Source of the DNA: an uncultured Mollicutes bacterium
GTDB lineage: Bacteria; Bacillota_I; Bacilli_A; RF39; UBA660
Direction of reading: 5' to 3'
DNA length: 44,493 nt
Assembly: GCA_946500425.1 (NCBI GenBank)
Contig: CAMMVQ010000010.1
Coordinates: forward strand, 1-44,493
The notes beneath the pieces were generated by a model. The model worked only from the letters and a program-made list of their open reading frames with translations. It did not search any database and was not told the DNA's origin. The position numbers and the translations under genes are program-made. Of the stretch, positions 1 to 9,730 are shown in pieces. Numbering within the stretch: the first letter of the stretch is position 1; each line of letters opens with the position of its first letter.

Positions 1-83
1 AATTTTTTTTCATTTTTTTATGAAAAACTATTGACTATTCATAGTTGGTCTCCTTTATTTTTTATAATTATATTTTTATGTCA

Positions 84-713
84 TTATCCTTTAAACTTAA
101 GTGTTTTTTTCATAGCACTTTTTAAAACATCACTTGATTCTTTAAAATCAGTATCAATTACATAACTGCTAATATTTGTTTTTCTTATCAATTCATTAAA
201 ATAGTAATATTCAGCATTTACCTCATCCTCTACCTCCTTTATATTTTTATTACGCATAAAAGTTCCATAATCGAGATATCTTTTATATGCTCTTTCATAC
301 AAAACTTGCGGTGATGCTTTTAAGTATATAACTAAGGTTTGTATTTCATGTTCCAATAGCTTATTAAATAAATTATAATTAATAGCAGAAACATATGGTT
401 CATCAGGAAACTCTATATTAGGATTACCTGATGCGATAGCTGAATCTTTATAATGTTGTATAGAAAGATGTTGATCACCAACTGTAATATCATGATTACT
501 ACATACTTTACAAAAATAATCTTCAGCATCATTTGGAGCAATATCATAAAAAGCTCTATCAATTGATATATTTTTTTCTTTAGCCAAATCTATATATGCC
601 TTTGCTGGTTTATAATCATGTGCTGGTAAAGCGATACTCATATTTTTAACCAACGTACTCTTTCCAGAAGCTGCTGGTCCACTTACCATAACAAAAATAC
701 TCTTCTTTTCCAT
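84..713 (-). CDS. P-loop nucleoside/nucleotide kinase-like protein
   Basis: Walker A GPAASGKST near N-terminus; dNK/AAA-like length and layout. Confidence 0.7.
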   Translation of the reverse strand: MEKKSIFVMVSGPAASGKSTLVKNMSIALPAHDYKPAKAYIDLAKEKNISIDRAFYDIAPNDAEDYFCKVCSNHDITVGDQHLSIQHYKDSAIASGNPNIEFPDEPYVSAINYNLFNKLLEHEIQTLVIYLKASPQVLYERAYKRYLDYGTFMRNKNIKEVEDEVNAEYYYFNELIRKTNISSYVIDTDFKESSDVLKSAMKKTLKFKG

Positions 714-723
714 AAGTCCTCCT

Positions 724-1782
724 TTATTGCAGTTTTAAATTTTCTAATTCTTTAATTCTTACATCAATTTCATTTTTATATTTTTTATAATTTAGGTTTA
801 CTAATTCTTGTAATTTAGGTGTTAATTTATCAACATACTTATGTAATGCAATCAACATATCCGTTCTTCTTTCGTATTGAAATATATCTATCCTTGAAAA
901 CCAATGTTCTTCAATCAACTTATGCTGGTTATCAAATACTTTCGGATATTGATCAGAATAACCTGAAGCAACAAAAGCCACTTCTCTTTTAGCACAAGAT
1001 GAACAATTTTGACAATTACCATTATCACTATAACAGCTTACTGTTTCATTGGCATTCAAATATTTATCCCATTTTGCTTTCCATAAACATAATACTTCTG
1101 TCTTAGTCATTGTTACGAATGGCGAATATAACTGCACTCCAAAATACTTAACAAACTCATTATACATACGTATTGATTTGTCAGGAACAATCAACTCATC
1201 ACACAATCCTGCTAATACAATCTCCTTAGGATAAAAACAAAGGGCAATTGCTGATATCATTAAATTTCTAGCGGGGAATACATGACCAAATCTTTCTCCC
1301 CCGATTGCAATTAGATCAGATAAATCTAAAGTTGCTTCAATTAAAGTTACTTTTAACTTTTTACATATACTCTCTACCGCTTTTCTTTCTGGATTCCTAT
1401 ATGGTTGCCCATAATCACACCAAATAGCTATCGGGTTTTTACCAGTATCTATCATTTTTATTAAAGCGCCTGTTGAATCAACTCCTCCTGAAAAACACAC
1501 TAATACTCTATTTTTGAATTTGTCATAATAATGATTATTAGTATTTATAAATTTATCTCTTACTATTACTTGTGGAGTTTTCACTCCTTTAGGGTATGCT
1601 AATATATAAGTTAAAAAATCTCCCAATTCATTATTATCTGCATTTGTAGGATTATCTATTTCTATTTTTTCGGCATTTAAATAAGTCTCCTTAATAATGT
1701 AATAAAGATTATCTATTAATGCTGAAGAAACTGAAATTTCTTTTGATGAATCATTTTTCATGATTTTTACATTTACTTTCAT
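724..1782 (-). CDS. QueC-like ATP-PPase (7-cyano-7-deazaguanine synthase family homologue) with ~90-aa N-terminal extension
   Basis: PP-loop CFSGGVDSTG and four-Cys zinc motif CYSDNGNCQNCSSCAKR; start may be the internal ATG near 1761 because of overlap with the upstream gene. Confidence 0.8.
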   Translation of the reverse strand: MKVNVKIMKNDSSKEISVSSALIDNLYYIIKETYLNAEKIEIDNPTNADNNELGDFLTYILAYPKGVKTPQVIVRDKFINTNNHYYDKFKNRVLVCFSGGVDSTGALIKMIDTGKNPIAIWCDYGQPYRNPERKAVESICKKLKVTLIEATLDLSDLIAIGGERFGHVFPARNLMISAIALCFYPKEIVLAGLCDELIVPDKSIRMYNEFVKYFGVQLYSPFVTMTKTEVLCLWKAKWDKYLNANETVSCYSDNGNCQNCSSCAKREVAFVASGYSDQYPKVFDNQHKLIEEHWFSRIDIFQYERRTDMLIALHKYVDKLTPKLQELVNLNYKKYKNEIDVRIKELENLKLQ

Positions 1783-2566
1783 TTTTTATCCTCGCTTTCC
1801 AATATCCATATTTATAAGATGGTCTCCATATAAAGAAATGATATAAACTTGCACCTAAGCTATGTGTCAATTTATAACATTCATAAGCCCCTTTCAATTC
1901 ACTAAAAACAGATAAATCTTTCATTAAGCTTCTTTTACTATTTAGTCCATTTATTTCTTGTACAAACGTACCTAATCCCAATCTAATCGCAGATTTAGAA
2001 TCCTCTTTAAAAGTTAATGGCTTATGTAAAACTGATGATTTTGAAATAATATAATTTATATTATTTTCTTTTAATCGTTTTCTTTGGTCACTATCTTCTC
2101 CCCAATATAGATTTTCGTTAAATAATTTCCCTATATTTTTTTGAATTTCTAATCTAAATGCAAATGGCATTAATAACAATTTATCTGGAGTTGTATATTT
2201 TCTACATTTAGAAACAACTTTAGTAGAATAATTATAGTAATCAAAATTAATTGGAATATTAACAACATAATTATTTTCTAATTCTTTTTCAACCATTTCT
2301 ACTAAATTATTGCTAAGTACACAATCAGAATCAACGTAACATATAGCAGGAGTCTTACATTTTTCTACGGCAAGTTGCCTTAACTTACCAAGATTTCTTT
2401 CATCGCATCTATAAACACTTATTTGTTTATTGTTTTTAACCAAATTAAGTACATATTCATCAGGATAGTTTAATATCAATATGATTGGTACTTTACCAGG
2501 TATGCTTTCAAGACATTTTTTTAGCAAATGATCATCAGAACATATTATGGCAATTGATATTTTCAC
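1751..2566 (-). CDS. Family 2-type glycosyltransferase
   Basis: GT-A features: ERNLGKLRQLAV, YVDSDC (DXD), YWGEDSDQRKRL. Confidence 0.75.
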   Translation of the reverse strand: MKISIAIICSDDHLLKKCLESIPGKVPIILILNYPDEYVLNLVKNNKQISVYRCDERNLGKLRQLAVEKCKTPAICYVDSDCVLSNNLVEMVEKELENNYVVNIPINFDYYNYSTKVVSKCRKYTTPDKLLLMPFAFRLEIQKNIGKLFNENLYWGEDSDQRKRLKENNINYIISKSSVLHKPLTFKEDSKSAIRLGLGTFVQEINGLNSKRSLMKDLSVFSELKGAYECYKLTHSLGASLYHFFIWRPSYKYGYWKARIKNESKCKNHEK

Positions 2567-2567
2567 T

Positions 2568-3691
2568 TCAAATCACCTCATATTCTTTTATAGCTTTATT
2601 TTGAGTCTCAATACTCCAACTAGAAAAATATTTGCCATTTATTTTTTTACTTTTATCACATACTTTAGCAATATCACAACTTATTAATGCCAATCTGCAA
2701 CAATATATTGCCAAATCAGATATCATATTTATTTCAGCTTCATCATATAAAACTTTGTTACTAGATTCCATAATAGAAACATCATCAATTTTTCCTAGTA
2801 TGTATGCTATCGGATATAATATCATGTATAACAGTTGCTGTTCTGTTTCAGTTGAAGAATTTTTTTCAATTATGTCTATCATTTCATTTATACTATTATT
2901 TTTATTTAATAATAATTTTGATAATTTATTATATGGCTTTACTTTTTTATCGTATTTAATCAAATTATCAAATCTATTAATAATATCCTCATTTGATAAT
3001 ATCGCTCTCCATATTTGAAAACTATCTTTAATTTTCGAATCATTAGGTCTGTGTCTAGCAGGAAGAACTTCTACAAATGAAGTATTAATTTTCATATTAT
3101 TTTTTATTGCTAAAGATATAATATCCCATTCTCCACCCCAGTCATAATGATAGTTTTTGTTGTTAACTATCATATAGAGTTTATTTGTAACAGCTACCAC
3201 TGCTCCTGGAAAAGGTGTCAATAATACATCTTTATATTCCGGATAAAATAAATTAACAACCGTTTTACCTATTAATATATTACTTCTCCCTGCTGACATG
3301 CCGATATTTGGAATTAAAATATCATATTTATAATCCATTAATGTTAAAATTATATTTCTAACAAAAGAATAGTTTTTCTGTATGTTCCAATCAGAATCAA
3401 CAATTGCCACGTAAGGAATATTAAGTTCATATGCTTTATTAGTTATCAATGCAACACCATAGTTCTTGTTTGGAAAGATATCTATCTTGTTTTGAATAAT
3501 AATAACATTATTAATATTTTTTTAATATAGTTTATATTTTTATCATTATGTGTGTAATTCGCATCAAAGATGATAGGTAAAGTATCAAACCCAATCCTTG
3601 ATAAAGATCTTATTGATAATTTGAAAAATTCAACTAAATTTTCTACTGACTCATTTAGCCAACAAGTTCCCCATACTATCTTTTTATCCAT
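2568..3691 (-). pseudogene. GT-A glycosyltransferase split by a frameshift (ORF fragments 3482-3691 and 2568-3449)
   Basis: Adding one A to the A7 run (plus-strand T7 at 3517-3523) gives continuous ...NYIKKNINNVIIIQNKIDIFPNKNYGVALITNKAYELNIPYVAIVDSDWN...; DSD and DWGGEWD motifs downstream. Confidence 0.8.
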
Positions 3692-4352
3692 TTATTCTAT
3701 TCTCCGTTATATTTTCATATGATTTTACTTTTTTAACAAGTATGGTTGTTAACGGTAAGCATATAATTTCATATAAAGTTTTAAATACAACTTGTATGAT
3801 TATCATAGTAACAATCTGATTTAATGGTATCTTTCCTAAAAAAGCAACAAATACGAAAATCAATGAATCAGTTAATTCTCCAAATAACGTAGAGATTATT
3901 GCTCTAGTACTAAATCTATTATTTTTTTTACCTTTCATTTTTACCAATATTTTAGCATTTACTAATGAACCTAATAGATAAGCCATTAACCCAGCCAAGC
4001 AATTTCTAGGTGTAGAGCCAAGGATCAAAGCGAAACTATCGTTATTTTCAAACCATGTAGGCTAAGGTAACGCTATTGCTAATCCAAAGATTAGAACCAT
4101 GAATAAATTCATCAAAAATCCAAATACAATTAATTTTTTAGTTTTTTTGAAACCATAAACTTCAGAAAAAATATCATTAATAATATATGATATAGGAAAC
4201 ACTAACACTCCAGCGGTAACTGAATAATTATTTCCTATTTTTAATAGTTTAGCTGCTAAAATATTAGATAGTAATAAGCATACTACAAATAAAATAGATA
4301 ATGCTAAATACAAACCTGAATACTTCTCTTTTGAATATTTCATTTCTTTCAT
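3684..4352 (-). pseudogene. YhhQ/VUT-family queuosine-precursor transporter-like protein interrupted by in-frame TAG
   Basis: ORFs 4062-4352 and 3684-4028 are in one frame: ...GLAIALP-TAG-PTWFENNDSFALILGSTPRNCLAGLMAYLLGSLVNAK...; stop at plus 4062-4064. Confidence 0.8.
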
Positions 4353-4359
4353 ATTAACT

Positions 4360-5226
4360 TCACTCCTTAAATCTTTTTAAATAATAGTTTTTGTTCATAT
4401 TACAGTCTTTGCAACAATCTATGCTGTCATAATCCCCATAAGCTATATGCTCTTGTATCTTTTTCATTTCTTTTCCATGCCATATATCATATATACTTTT
4501 TTCATATACATTTCCAACAATATTTTGATAATTCCAATCTCTGCAACAAATTATTACATTACCATTAGAACTTATAACCATTTGATCCATCGGCCTATCG
4601 CAAGGCCCTACATAATGAATAGAATCAATCACTCCATTATAGATGTCATCTATTTTCCAATTTTCCTTATACTCTAAATCCCATTCACAAATTAAATACT
4701 TACCTAATTTTTCTTTCATTAAATCGTGATCATAGTATTTAGTTTTAGGTACCGCAATTCTTATCATTTTACACAATTCTTTATCTTCTATTTTTTCTAA
4801 TAATCCCAGAAGTTTTTCAAGAGAAACACCCATAATTTCTTTGTAATTCTCTTTATTAATAGTAGGAATACTTATATATAAAGTTGTTAATCCTACCGCC
4901 TTTAATTCTATTAATTTATCCATTGTTAATAATATTCCATTTGTAGAAAGAGTAATTTCTGTATCTTTAAGATTTTCATGTGCAAATTTTATAAATTCAC
5001 AAATCCTATAATCCAATAATGGTTCGTTATTATTAAACAAAGTAATTCTTTTAACTTCATGATTTGACATTTCTTTAATTAACTCTTTAAATCTTTCTAT
5101 ATCAAAAAAGACGGGTTTTTCATTTTTCCTTATTCTTGTATAAGGGCAAAATTTACAATTTCCTTGGCATAAATTCAAGGTTTCTATTAATATAGACTTT
5201 GGAAAATCTAAAGCAACTGTACGCAT
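4360..5226 (-). CDS. Radical SAM protein with SPASM-type C-terminal Cys region
   Basis: CQGNCKFCPY (CxxxCxxC); C-terminal GNVIICCRDWNYQNIVGN...CCKDCNMN. Confidence 0.85.
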   Translation of the reverse strand: MRTVALDFPKSILIETLNLCQGNCKFCPYTRIRKNEKPVFFDIERFKELIKEMSNHEVKRITLFNNNEPLLDYRICEFIKFAHENLKDTEITLSTNGILLTMDKLIELKAVGLTTLYISIPTINKENYKEIMGVSLEKLLGLLEKIEDKELCKMIRIAVPKTKYYDHDLMKEKLGKYLICEWDLEYKENWKIDDIYNGVIDSIHYVGPCDRPMDQMVISSNGNVIICCRDWNYQNIVGNVYEKSIYDIWHGKEMKKIQEHIAYGDYDSIDCCKDCNMNKNYYLKRFKE

Positions 5227-5243
5227 ATTATCCCCCTATATAT

Positions 5244-5280
5244 AAAAAAAGGTGGCAAAAACACTAAAGTGTTTGCCACC
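5244..5280 (-). terminator. Intrinsic terminator in the 5' leader of the radical SAM operon
   Basis: Minus strand GGTGGCAAACACTTTAGTGTTTTTGCCACC followed by T7, just upstream of the start codon. Confidence 0.8.
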
Positions 5281-5367
5281 ATGAAAATACTGCCACCATC
5301 TGGGCAAACACATCACCCAAATTGATTTAATTGCTTTTAAAATACAGTATTTACTATATAATGTCAA
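5251..5367 (-). promoter_or_regulatory. Promoter plus transcription-attenuator/riboswitch-like leader
   Basis: TTGACA (5367-5362) - 17 nt - TATTTT (5344-5339); GTGTTTGCC (5311-5303) complements GGCAAACAC (5277-5269), which is also in the terminator 5' arm. Confidence 0.6.
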
Positions 5368-5495
5368 TACTTTTATATAAAAATTTGTAAATATATTTAA
5401 AAAATAATTTTTACATTATTCTTATATTATTTATACTTTCAAACTATTTAAATCAATATTATTTTCCTTGAGTTTTTCAAATTTTTTTATTTTAT

Positions 5496-6013
5496 TATTG
5501 CATTAATAATATATTGTTCTATATATATTTTATCTCTTTTTAATAACTTACGAGATAAAACAAATTCAATTTTCTCTTTAATAAATGAAAATCTATCATT
5601 TTGATTTCCTTTATTTTGAGATAATATTTCTTTTAATGAATCATAATCTAACAATTTATTTTGTTTACATTTGTTGCTTTATCTCCATATATTTAACCAA
5701 CAACTTCTGATGACAACTTTAGACTTCCGGTGTCCGAAGTGATTTTTTCTTGATGTCATATTTATTTCACTAATTCCATAGTCCTGTTATCCTTAGGATT
5801 TCTTTTTCCTTTTTCGTATCTAGTCATTGTTCTTCTTTTACACTCACCAGTTAATCCTAATTTATCGGATACCTCATCTTGTGTCATTAAACTAAATTGT
5901 CTTACAAAAGCAATTCTAACTCCCCGAGATAAATCTTTAAAAAAAGGCTTTGTATAAATAAGTCGCATATTTCTAATTTCCAAACCATTATCGTACATTA
6001 ATAACTTAATCAC
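5496..6013 (-). pseudogene. Decayed XRE-family regulator (N-terminal part = ORF 5762-6013, plus downstream relic)
   Basis: HTH-like LSLMTQDEVSDKLGLTGECKRRTMTRYEKGKRNPKDNRTMELVK stops early; clean relic frame downstream reads LLDYDSLKEILSQNKGNQNDRFSFIKEKIEFVLSRKLLKRDKIYIEQYIINAIIK. Confidence 0.5.
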
Positions 6014-6063
6014 AAAAAAAGTACTAAGATATACGACATAATCGCCATCTTAGCACTTTTTTA
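6014..6063. terminator. Bidirectional hairpin terminator
   Basis: AAAAAAAGTACTAAGAT...ATCTTAGCACTTTTTT. Confidence 0.7.
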
Positions 6064-6136
6064 TATGTAAATATCTAATATAATTGGTTCTTTAAGTCTT
6101 AAATTATGTGCATTAGAAACACATCGATATTTGAAC

Positions 6137-8776
6137 TTATTTTTGCGTTCTACTCTTGATTGCGGCTTGTGCTGCAGCAAGTCTTGCAATAGGAACTCTA
6201 AATGGTGAACATGATACATAGTTAAGGCCTATATTATGACAGAACTCAACTGATGATGGGTCCCCGCCATGTTCTCCACATATTCCAAGCTTAATGTCCG
6301 GACGAGTTTTACGTCCTTTTTCAGCAGCCATTTTAACCAATTGTCCTACGCCCTCTTGGTCCAATTTAGCAAATGGATCAAATTCGTAAATTTTATTTTG
6401 ATAATAAGCATCCAAGAACTTACCTGCGTCATCACGAGAGAATCCAAACGTCATTTGGGTTAAATCATTAGTTCCAAATGAGAAGAATTCAGCTTCTTCA
6501 GCAATTTTATCAGCCGTTAAAGCAGCTCTTGGAATCTCTATCATGGTACCAATGTGATATTTCATGTCAGAGTTCTTTTCCTTCTTAACTTGTTCTGCAG
6601 TTTCTACAACTACGTCTTTTACAAACTTAAGTTCTTTTACTTCGCCAACAAGTGGAATCATGATTTCAGGTACGATATCATAACCTTTTTCTTCTTTCAC
6701 TTCGATTGCAGCTTCCATTAACGCTCTTGTTTGCATCTTAGCTATTTCTGGATAAGTAACCGCAAGACGACAACCCCTGTGTCCCATCATTGGGTTAAAT
6801 TCGTGAAGTTCAGCACACTTGTTTTTCAAATGCTCAACCGTAACCCCCATGTCCTTCGCTAAAACTTCAATGTCCTTTTCGTCGGTTGGTAAAAATTCGT
6901 GTAAAGGTGGATCTAAATAACGAACGGTCATTGGAAGACCTTTTAGTTCTTCATACATGGCTTTAAAATCACCTTTTTGGAACGGAATTAACTCATTTAA
7001 AGCCTTTTCTCTTTCTTCGACAGTCTCAGATAAAATCATCTTTCTTATTTTTGGAATTCTTTCTTCATCAAAGAACATGTGTTCAGTACGGCAAAGTCCA
7101 ATACCTTCTGCTCCTAATCTAACGGCGTTAGCAGTATCTCTTGGGTTGTCAGCGTTAGTTCTAACTTTTAACGTTCTTATTTCATCAGCCCATTCCATGA
7201 TTCTTCCGAAGTTACCAGTAACTGATGCTTCAACCGTCTTAATGTCTCCCTTATAAATCTTACCAGTTGAACCATCAAGTGAAATATAATCTCCTTCTTT
7301 GAAGGTTTCTCCGCCTAAAGTAAATTCTTTAGCTTCCTCATTTATTTTAATGTCACCGCAACCTGATACGCAGCATGTACCCATACCACGAGCTACAACG
7401 GCAGCATGACTTGTCATCCCACCACGAACGGTTAAGATACCTTGAGCAGCCACCATACCTTCAATGTCTTCTGGAGTGGTTTCAAGTCTAACTAATATTA
7501 CTCTTTCTCCTTTGCCTCCAATACCTTGAGCCTTAGCTTCTTCAGCGGTAAATACTATTTTACCTGCAGCAGCTCCTGGAGATGCTGGAAGTGCACTTCC
7601 AACTACTTTTCCTTCTTTTAAAGCCTTAGCATCAAAAGTTGGGTGTAATAGTTGGTCTAAGCTTTTAGCCTCTATTCTAAGCACTGCTTCTTCTTTAGTA
7701 ATCATGCCTTCATCAACCAAGTCACAAGCAATGTTAATTGCGGCATCAGCGGTACGTTTACCATTACGAGTTTGCAAGAAATATAACTTTCCTTCTTGAA
7801 TGGTAAACTCCATATCTTGCATGTCGCGGTAATGGTTTTCTAGTTTTTGAGCTATTTCCATGAACTCTTTATAGCAATCTGGCAAGTCTTCAGCTAATTT
7901 AGAAATTGGTTGTGGAGTTCTAACTCCCGCAACAACGTCTTCTCCTTGAGCGTTAATTAAGTACTCACCAAAAATACCTTTTTCACCAGTTGCTGGGTTA
8001 CGGGTAAATGCAACCCCAGTACCTGAGGTATCTCCCATGTTACCAAACACCATGGCTTGAACGTTTACCGCGGTTCCCCAGTCTCCTGGGATATCGTTCA
8101 TCCGGCGATAAACAATTGCTCTTGGATTATCCCATGATCTAAATACAGCCTTAACCGCACCCATCAACTGTTCTTTAGGATCTTGTGGGAAGTCTTCACC
8201 GTTCATTTCCTTTTTATAAACAGCTTTAAATCTCTTTACTAATTCTTTCAAATCATCAACGGTAAGTTCAGTATCAAAATGAACTCCTTTTTCTTCTTTT
8301 ACTTCATCAATGATTTTCTCAAAGAATGACTTTGGAACTTCCATAACAACGTCTGAATACATCTGAATAAATCTTCTGTATGAATCATATGCAAATCTTG
8401 GATTTCCGGTTTTTTTAGCAAAACCTTCTACCGCTTCATCATTTAAACCTAAGTTAAGGATGGTATCCATCATACCAGGCATAGAGGCTCTAGCACCAGA
8501 CCTTACTGATACTAAAAGCGGGTCTGCGTTATTACCAAATTTTTTGCCCTGCATTTCTTCAAGTTTTGATAAAGCTTCATAAATCTGGTCCTCGATTTCT
8601 TTTGAAATCGTTTTACCTTGCGTGTAATAATTTGTACACGCTTCAGTAGTAATGGTGAAACCTTGTGGAATTGGCAAACCTAAATTAGTCATTTCAGCTA
8701 AGTTAGCACCCTTACCACCAAGTAAGTTTCTCATTTGTGCGTTTCCTTCTTTAAAAAGGTAAACCCATTTTGTCAT
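6137..8776 (-). CDS. ppdK: Pyruvate, phosphate dikinase
   Basis: Full-length 879 aa; GGKGANLAEM N-terminus, GGMTSHAAVVARGMGTCCVSGCG swivelling His domain, PEP-binding C-terminal domain. Confidence 0.97.
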   Translation of the reverse strand: MTKWVYLFKEGNAQMRNLLGGKGANLAEMTNLGLPIPQGFTITTEACTNYYTQGKTISKEIEDQIYEALSKLEEMQGKKFGNNADPLLVSVRSGARASMPGMMDTILNLGLNDEAVEGFAKKTGNPRFAYDSYRRFIQMYSDVVMEVPKSFFEKIIDEVKEEKGVHFDTELTVDDLKELVKRFKAVYKKEMNGEDFPQDPKEQLMGAVKAVFRSWDNPRAIVYRRMNDIPGDWGTAVNVQAMVFGNMGDTSGTGVAFTRNPATGEKGIFGEYLINAQGEDVVAGVRTPQPISKLAEDLPDCYKEFMEIAQKLENHYRDMQDMEFTIQEGKLYFLQTRNGKRTADAAINIACDLVDEGMITKEEAVLRIEAKSLDQLLHPTFDAKALKEGKVVGSALPASPGAAAGKIVFTAEEAKAQGIGGKGERVILVRLETTPEDIEGMVAAQGILTVRGGMTSHAAVVARGMGTCCVSGCGDIKINEEAKEFTLGGETFKEGDYISLDGSTGKIYKGDIKTVEASVTGNFGRIMEWADEIRTLKVRTNADNPRDTANAVRLGAEGIGLCRTEHMFFDEERIPKIRKMILSETVEEREKALNELIPFQKGDFKAMYEELKGLPMTVRYLDPPLHEFLPTDEKDIEVLAKDMGVTVEHLKNKCAELHEFNPMMGHRGCRLAVTYPEIAKMQTRALMEAAIEVKEEKGYDIVPEIMIPLVGEVKELKFVKDVVVETAEQVKKEKNSDMKYHIGTMIEIPRAALTADKIAEEAEFFSFGTNDLTQMTFGFSRDDAGKFLDAYYQNKIYEFDPFAKLDQEGVGQLVKMAAEKGRKTRPDIKLGICGEHGGDPSSVEFCHNIGLNYVSCSPFRVPIARLAAAQAAIKSRTQK

Positions 8777-8819
8777 TTATATTCCTCCTTTAAGTAAGAC
8801 AATTTTATTATAGCACAAT

Positions 8820-8849
8820 AAAAAAAGCACTTACAATAATAAATGCTTT
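8820..8849 (-). terminator. Terminator after the Fic gene
   Basis: Minus AAAGCATTTATTATTGTAAGTGCTTTTTTT. Confidence 0.55.
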
Positions 8850-8899
8850 AAAACAGAAGTAATTTACATCATTTAATGCGACTTTTTTTGACAACTTTT

Positions 8900-9538
8900 T
8901 TACTTCATTTTACTATTTCTATTTATACTTTCTTTTTCTTTAACAGGCACCAAGGCCTTTAAAAAGAGCATTTGTAATAAACTTGGATAAACGTAATGAT
9001 ATTCTACGGCTTTTAAAAACTCATCTTTATCAATTAAAGAAAAATCTAACATTACGTTAAAAGGAAGCTTATTATTGTTTTCTAAAACATACTCTCTTAA
9101 AAATTCTCTTATTGTTCTTCCGTTTCCTTCTCTAAAAGGATGAACCGTCATTAATTGATAATATAAATCTGCTAGAAAAAAAGAATAATATTCTAGACTA
9201 GAAATATTTTTTAATTCGCTTTTCATTCGTTCTAGTTCAATATTTAAATATTGCTTTATGTCCGAAGGATTATAAAACTGGCGAGTTGTTTTAGCCATTG
9301 TGCACGTTCTAAGTTTTCCCGCGAAAGGATAAATATCACTAAATAGAAAGTAATGAATCTTCCTTAAATGTTCTTCATCAAACTTTCCCTTTACTGGAAA
9401 CAATTCTAAATAAGCTAACTTCTTTAAAGTAATTAATCTTTCTTGTTCTTCAAGTTTACTTTTATTAGTTATGTTTAAGTTATTTTTTAATACGTTTGTA
9501 CCATCAATAAAATAACTATCCCAACTATCTATTTGCAT
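8900..9538 (-). CDS. Fic-domain protein (putative AMPylator toxin)
   Basis: HPFREGNGRTIREF, canonical Fic active-site motif; upstream IYPFAGKLRT. Confidence 0.9.
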   Translation of the reverse strand: MQIDSWDSYFIDGTNVLKNNLNITNKSKLEEQERLITLKKLAYLELFPVKGKFDEEHLRKIHYFLFSDIYPFAGKLRTCTMAKTTRQFYNPSDIKQYLNIELERMKSELKNISSLEYYSFFLADLYYQLMTVHPFREGNGRTIREFLREYVLENNNKLPFNVMLDFSLIDKDEFLKAVEYHYVYPSLLQMLFLKALVPVKEKESINRNSKMK

Positions 9539-9719
9539 TTAGACCTTTCCTTTTCTTTATTAATAATGATATTTTATAATCGTTTAATAATTGTTGTTTT
9601 AGCTTTTCTTTTTCTTCTTTACTTACGGTAAGACCATCAACCATTAAATTCGCAGCTGCCTTTTCTACCGCCGACTCAACTTCTTTCTTAACCACATCAT
9701 CAACATAATTAACACTCAT
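9525..9719 (-). CDS. Small VbhA-like antitoxin candidate
   Basis: 64 aa, immediately upstream of and overlapping the Fic gene; NLMVDGLTVSKEEKEKLKQQLLNDYKIS resembles the VbhA antitoxin pattern. Confidence 0.6.
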   Translation of the reverse strand: MSVNYVDDVVKKEVESAVEKAAANLMVDGLTVSKEEKEKLKQQLLNDYKISLLIKKRKGLNANR

Positions 9720-9730
9720 AAAAACTACTC

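Noticed and set aside
5705-5760. Nested inverted repeats ATGACA..TGTCAT and ACTTC..GAAGT downstream of the XRE fragment
   Set aside because: Short imperfect arms inside decayed sequence; could be a terminator remnant but not supportable.
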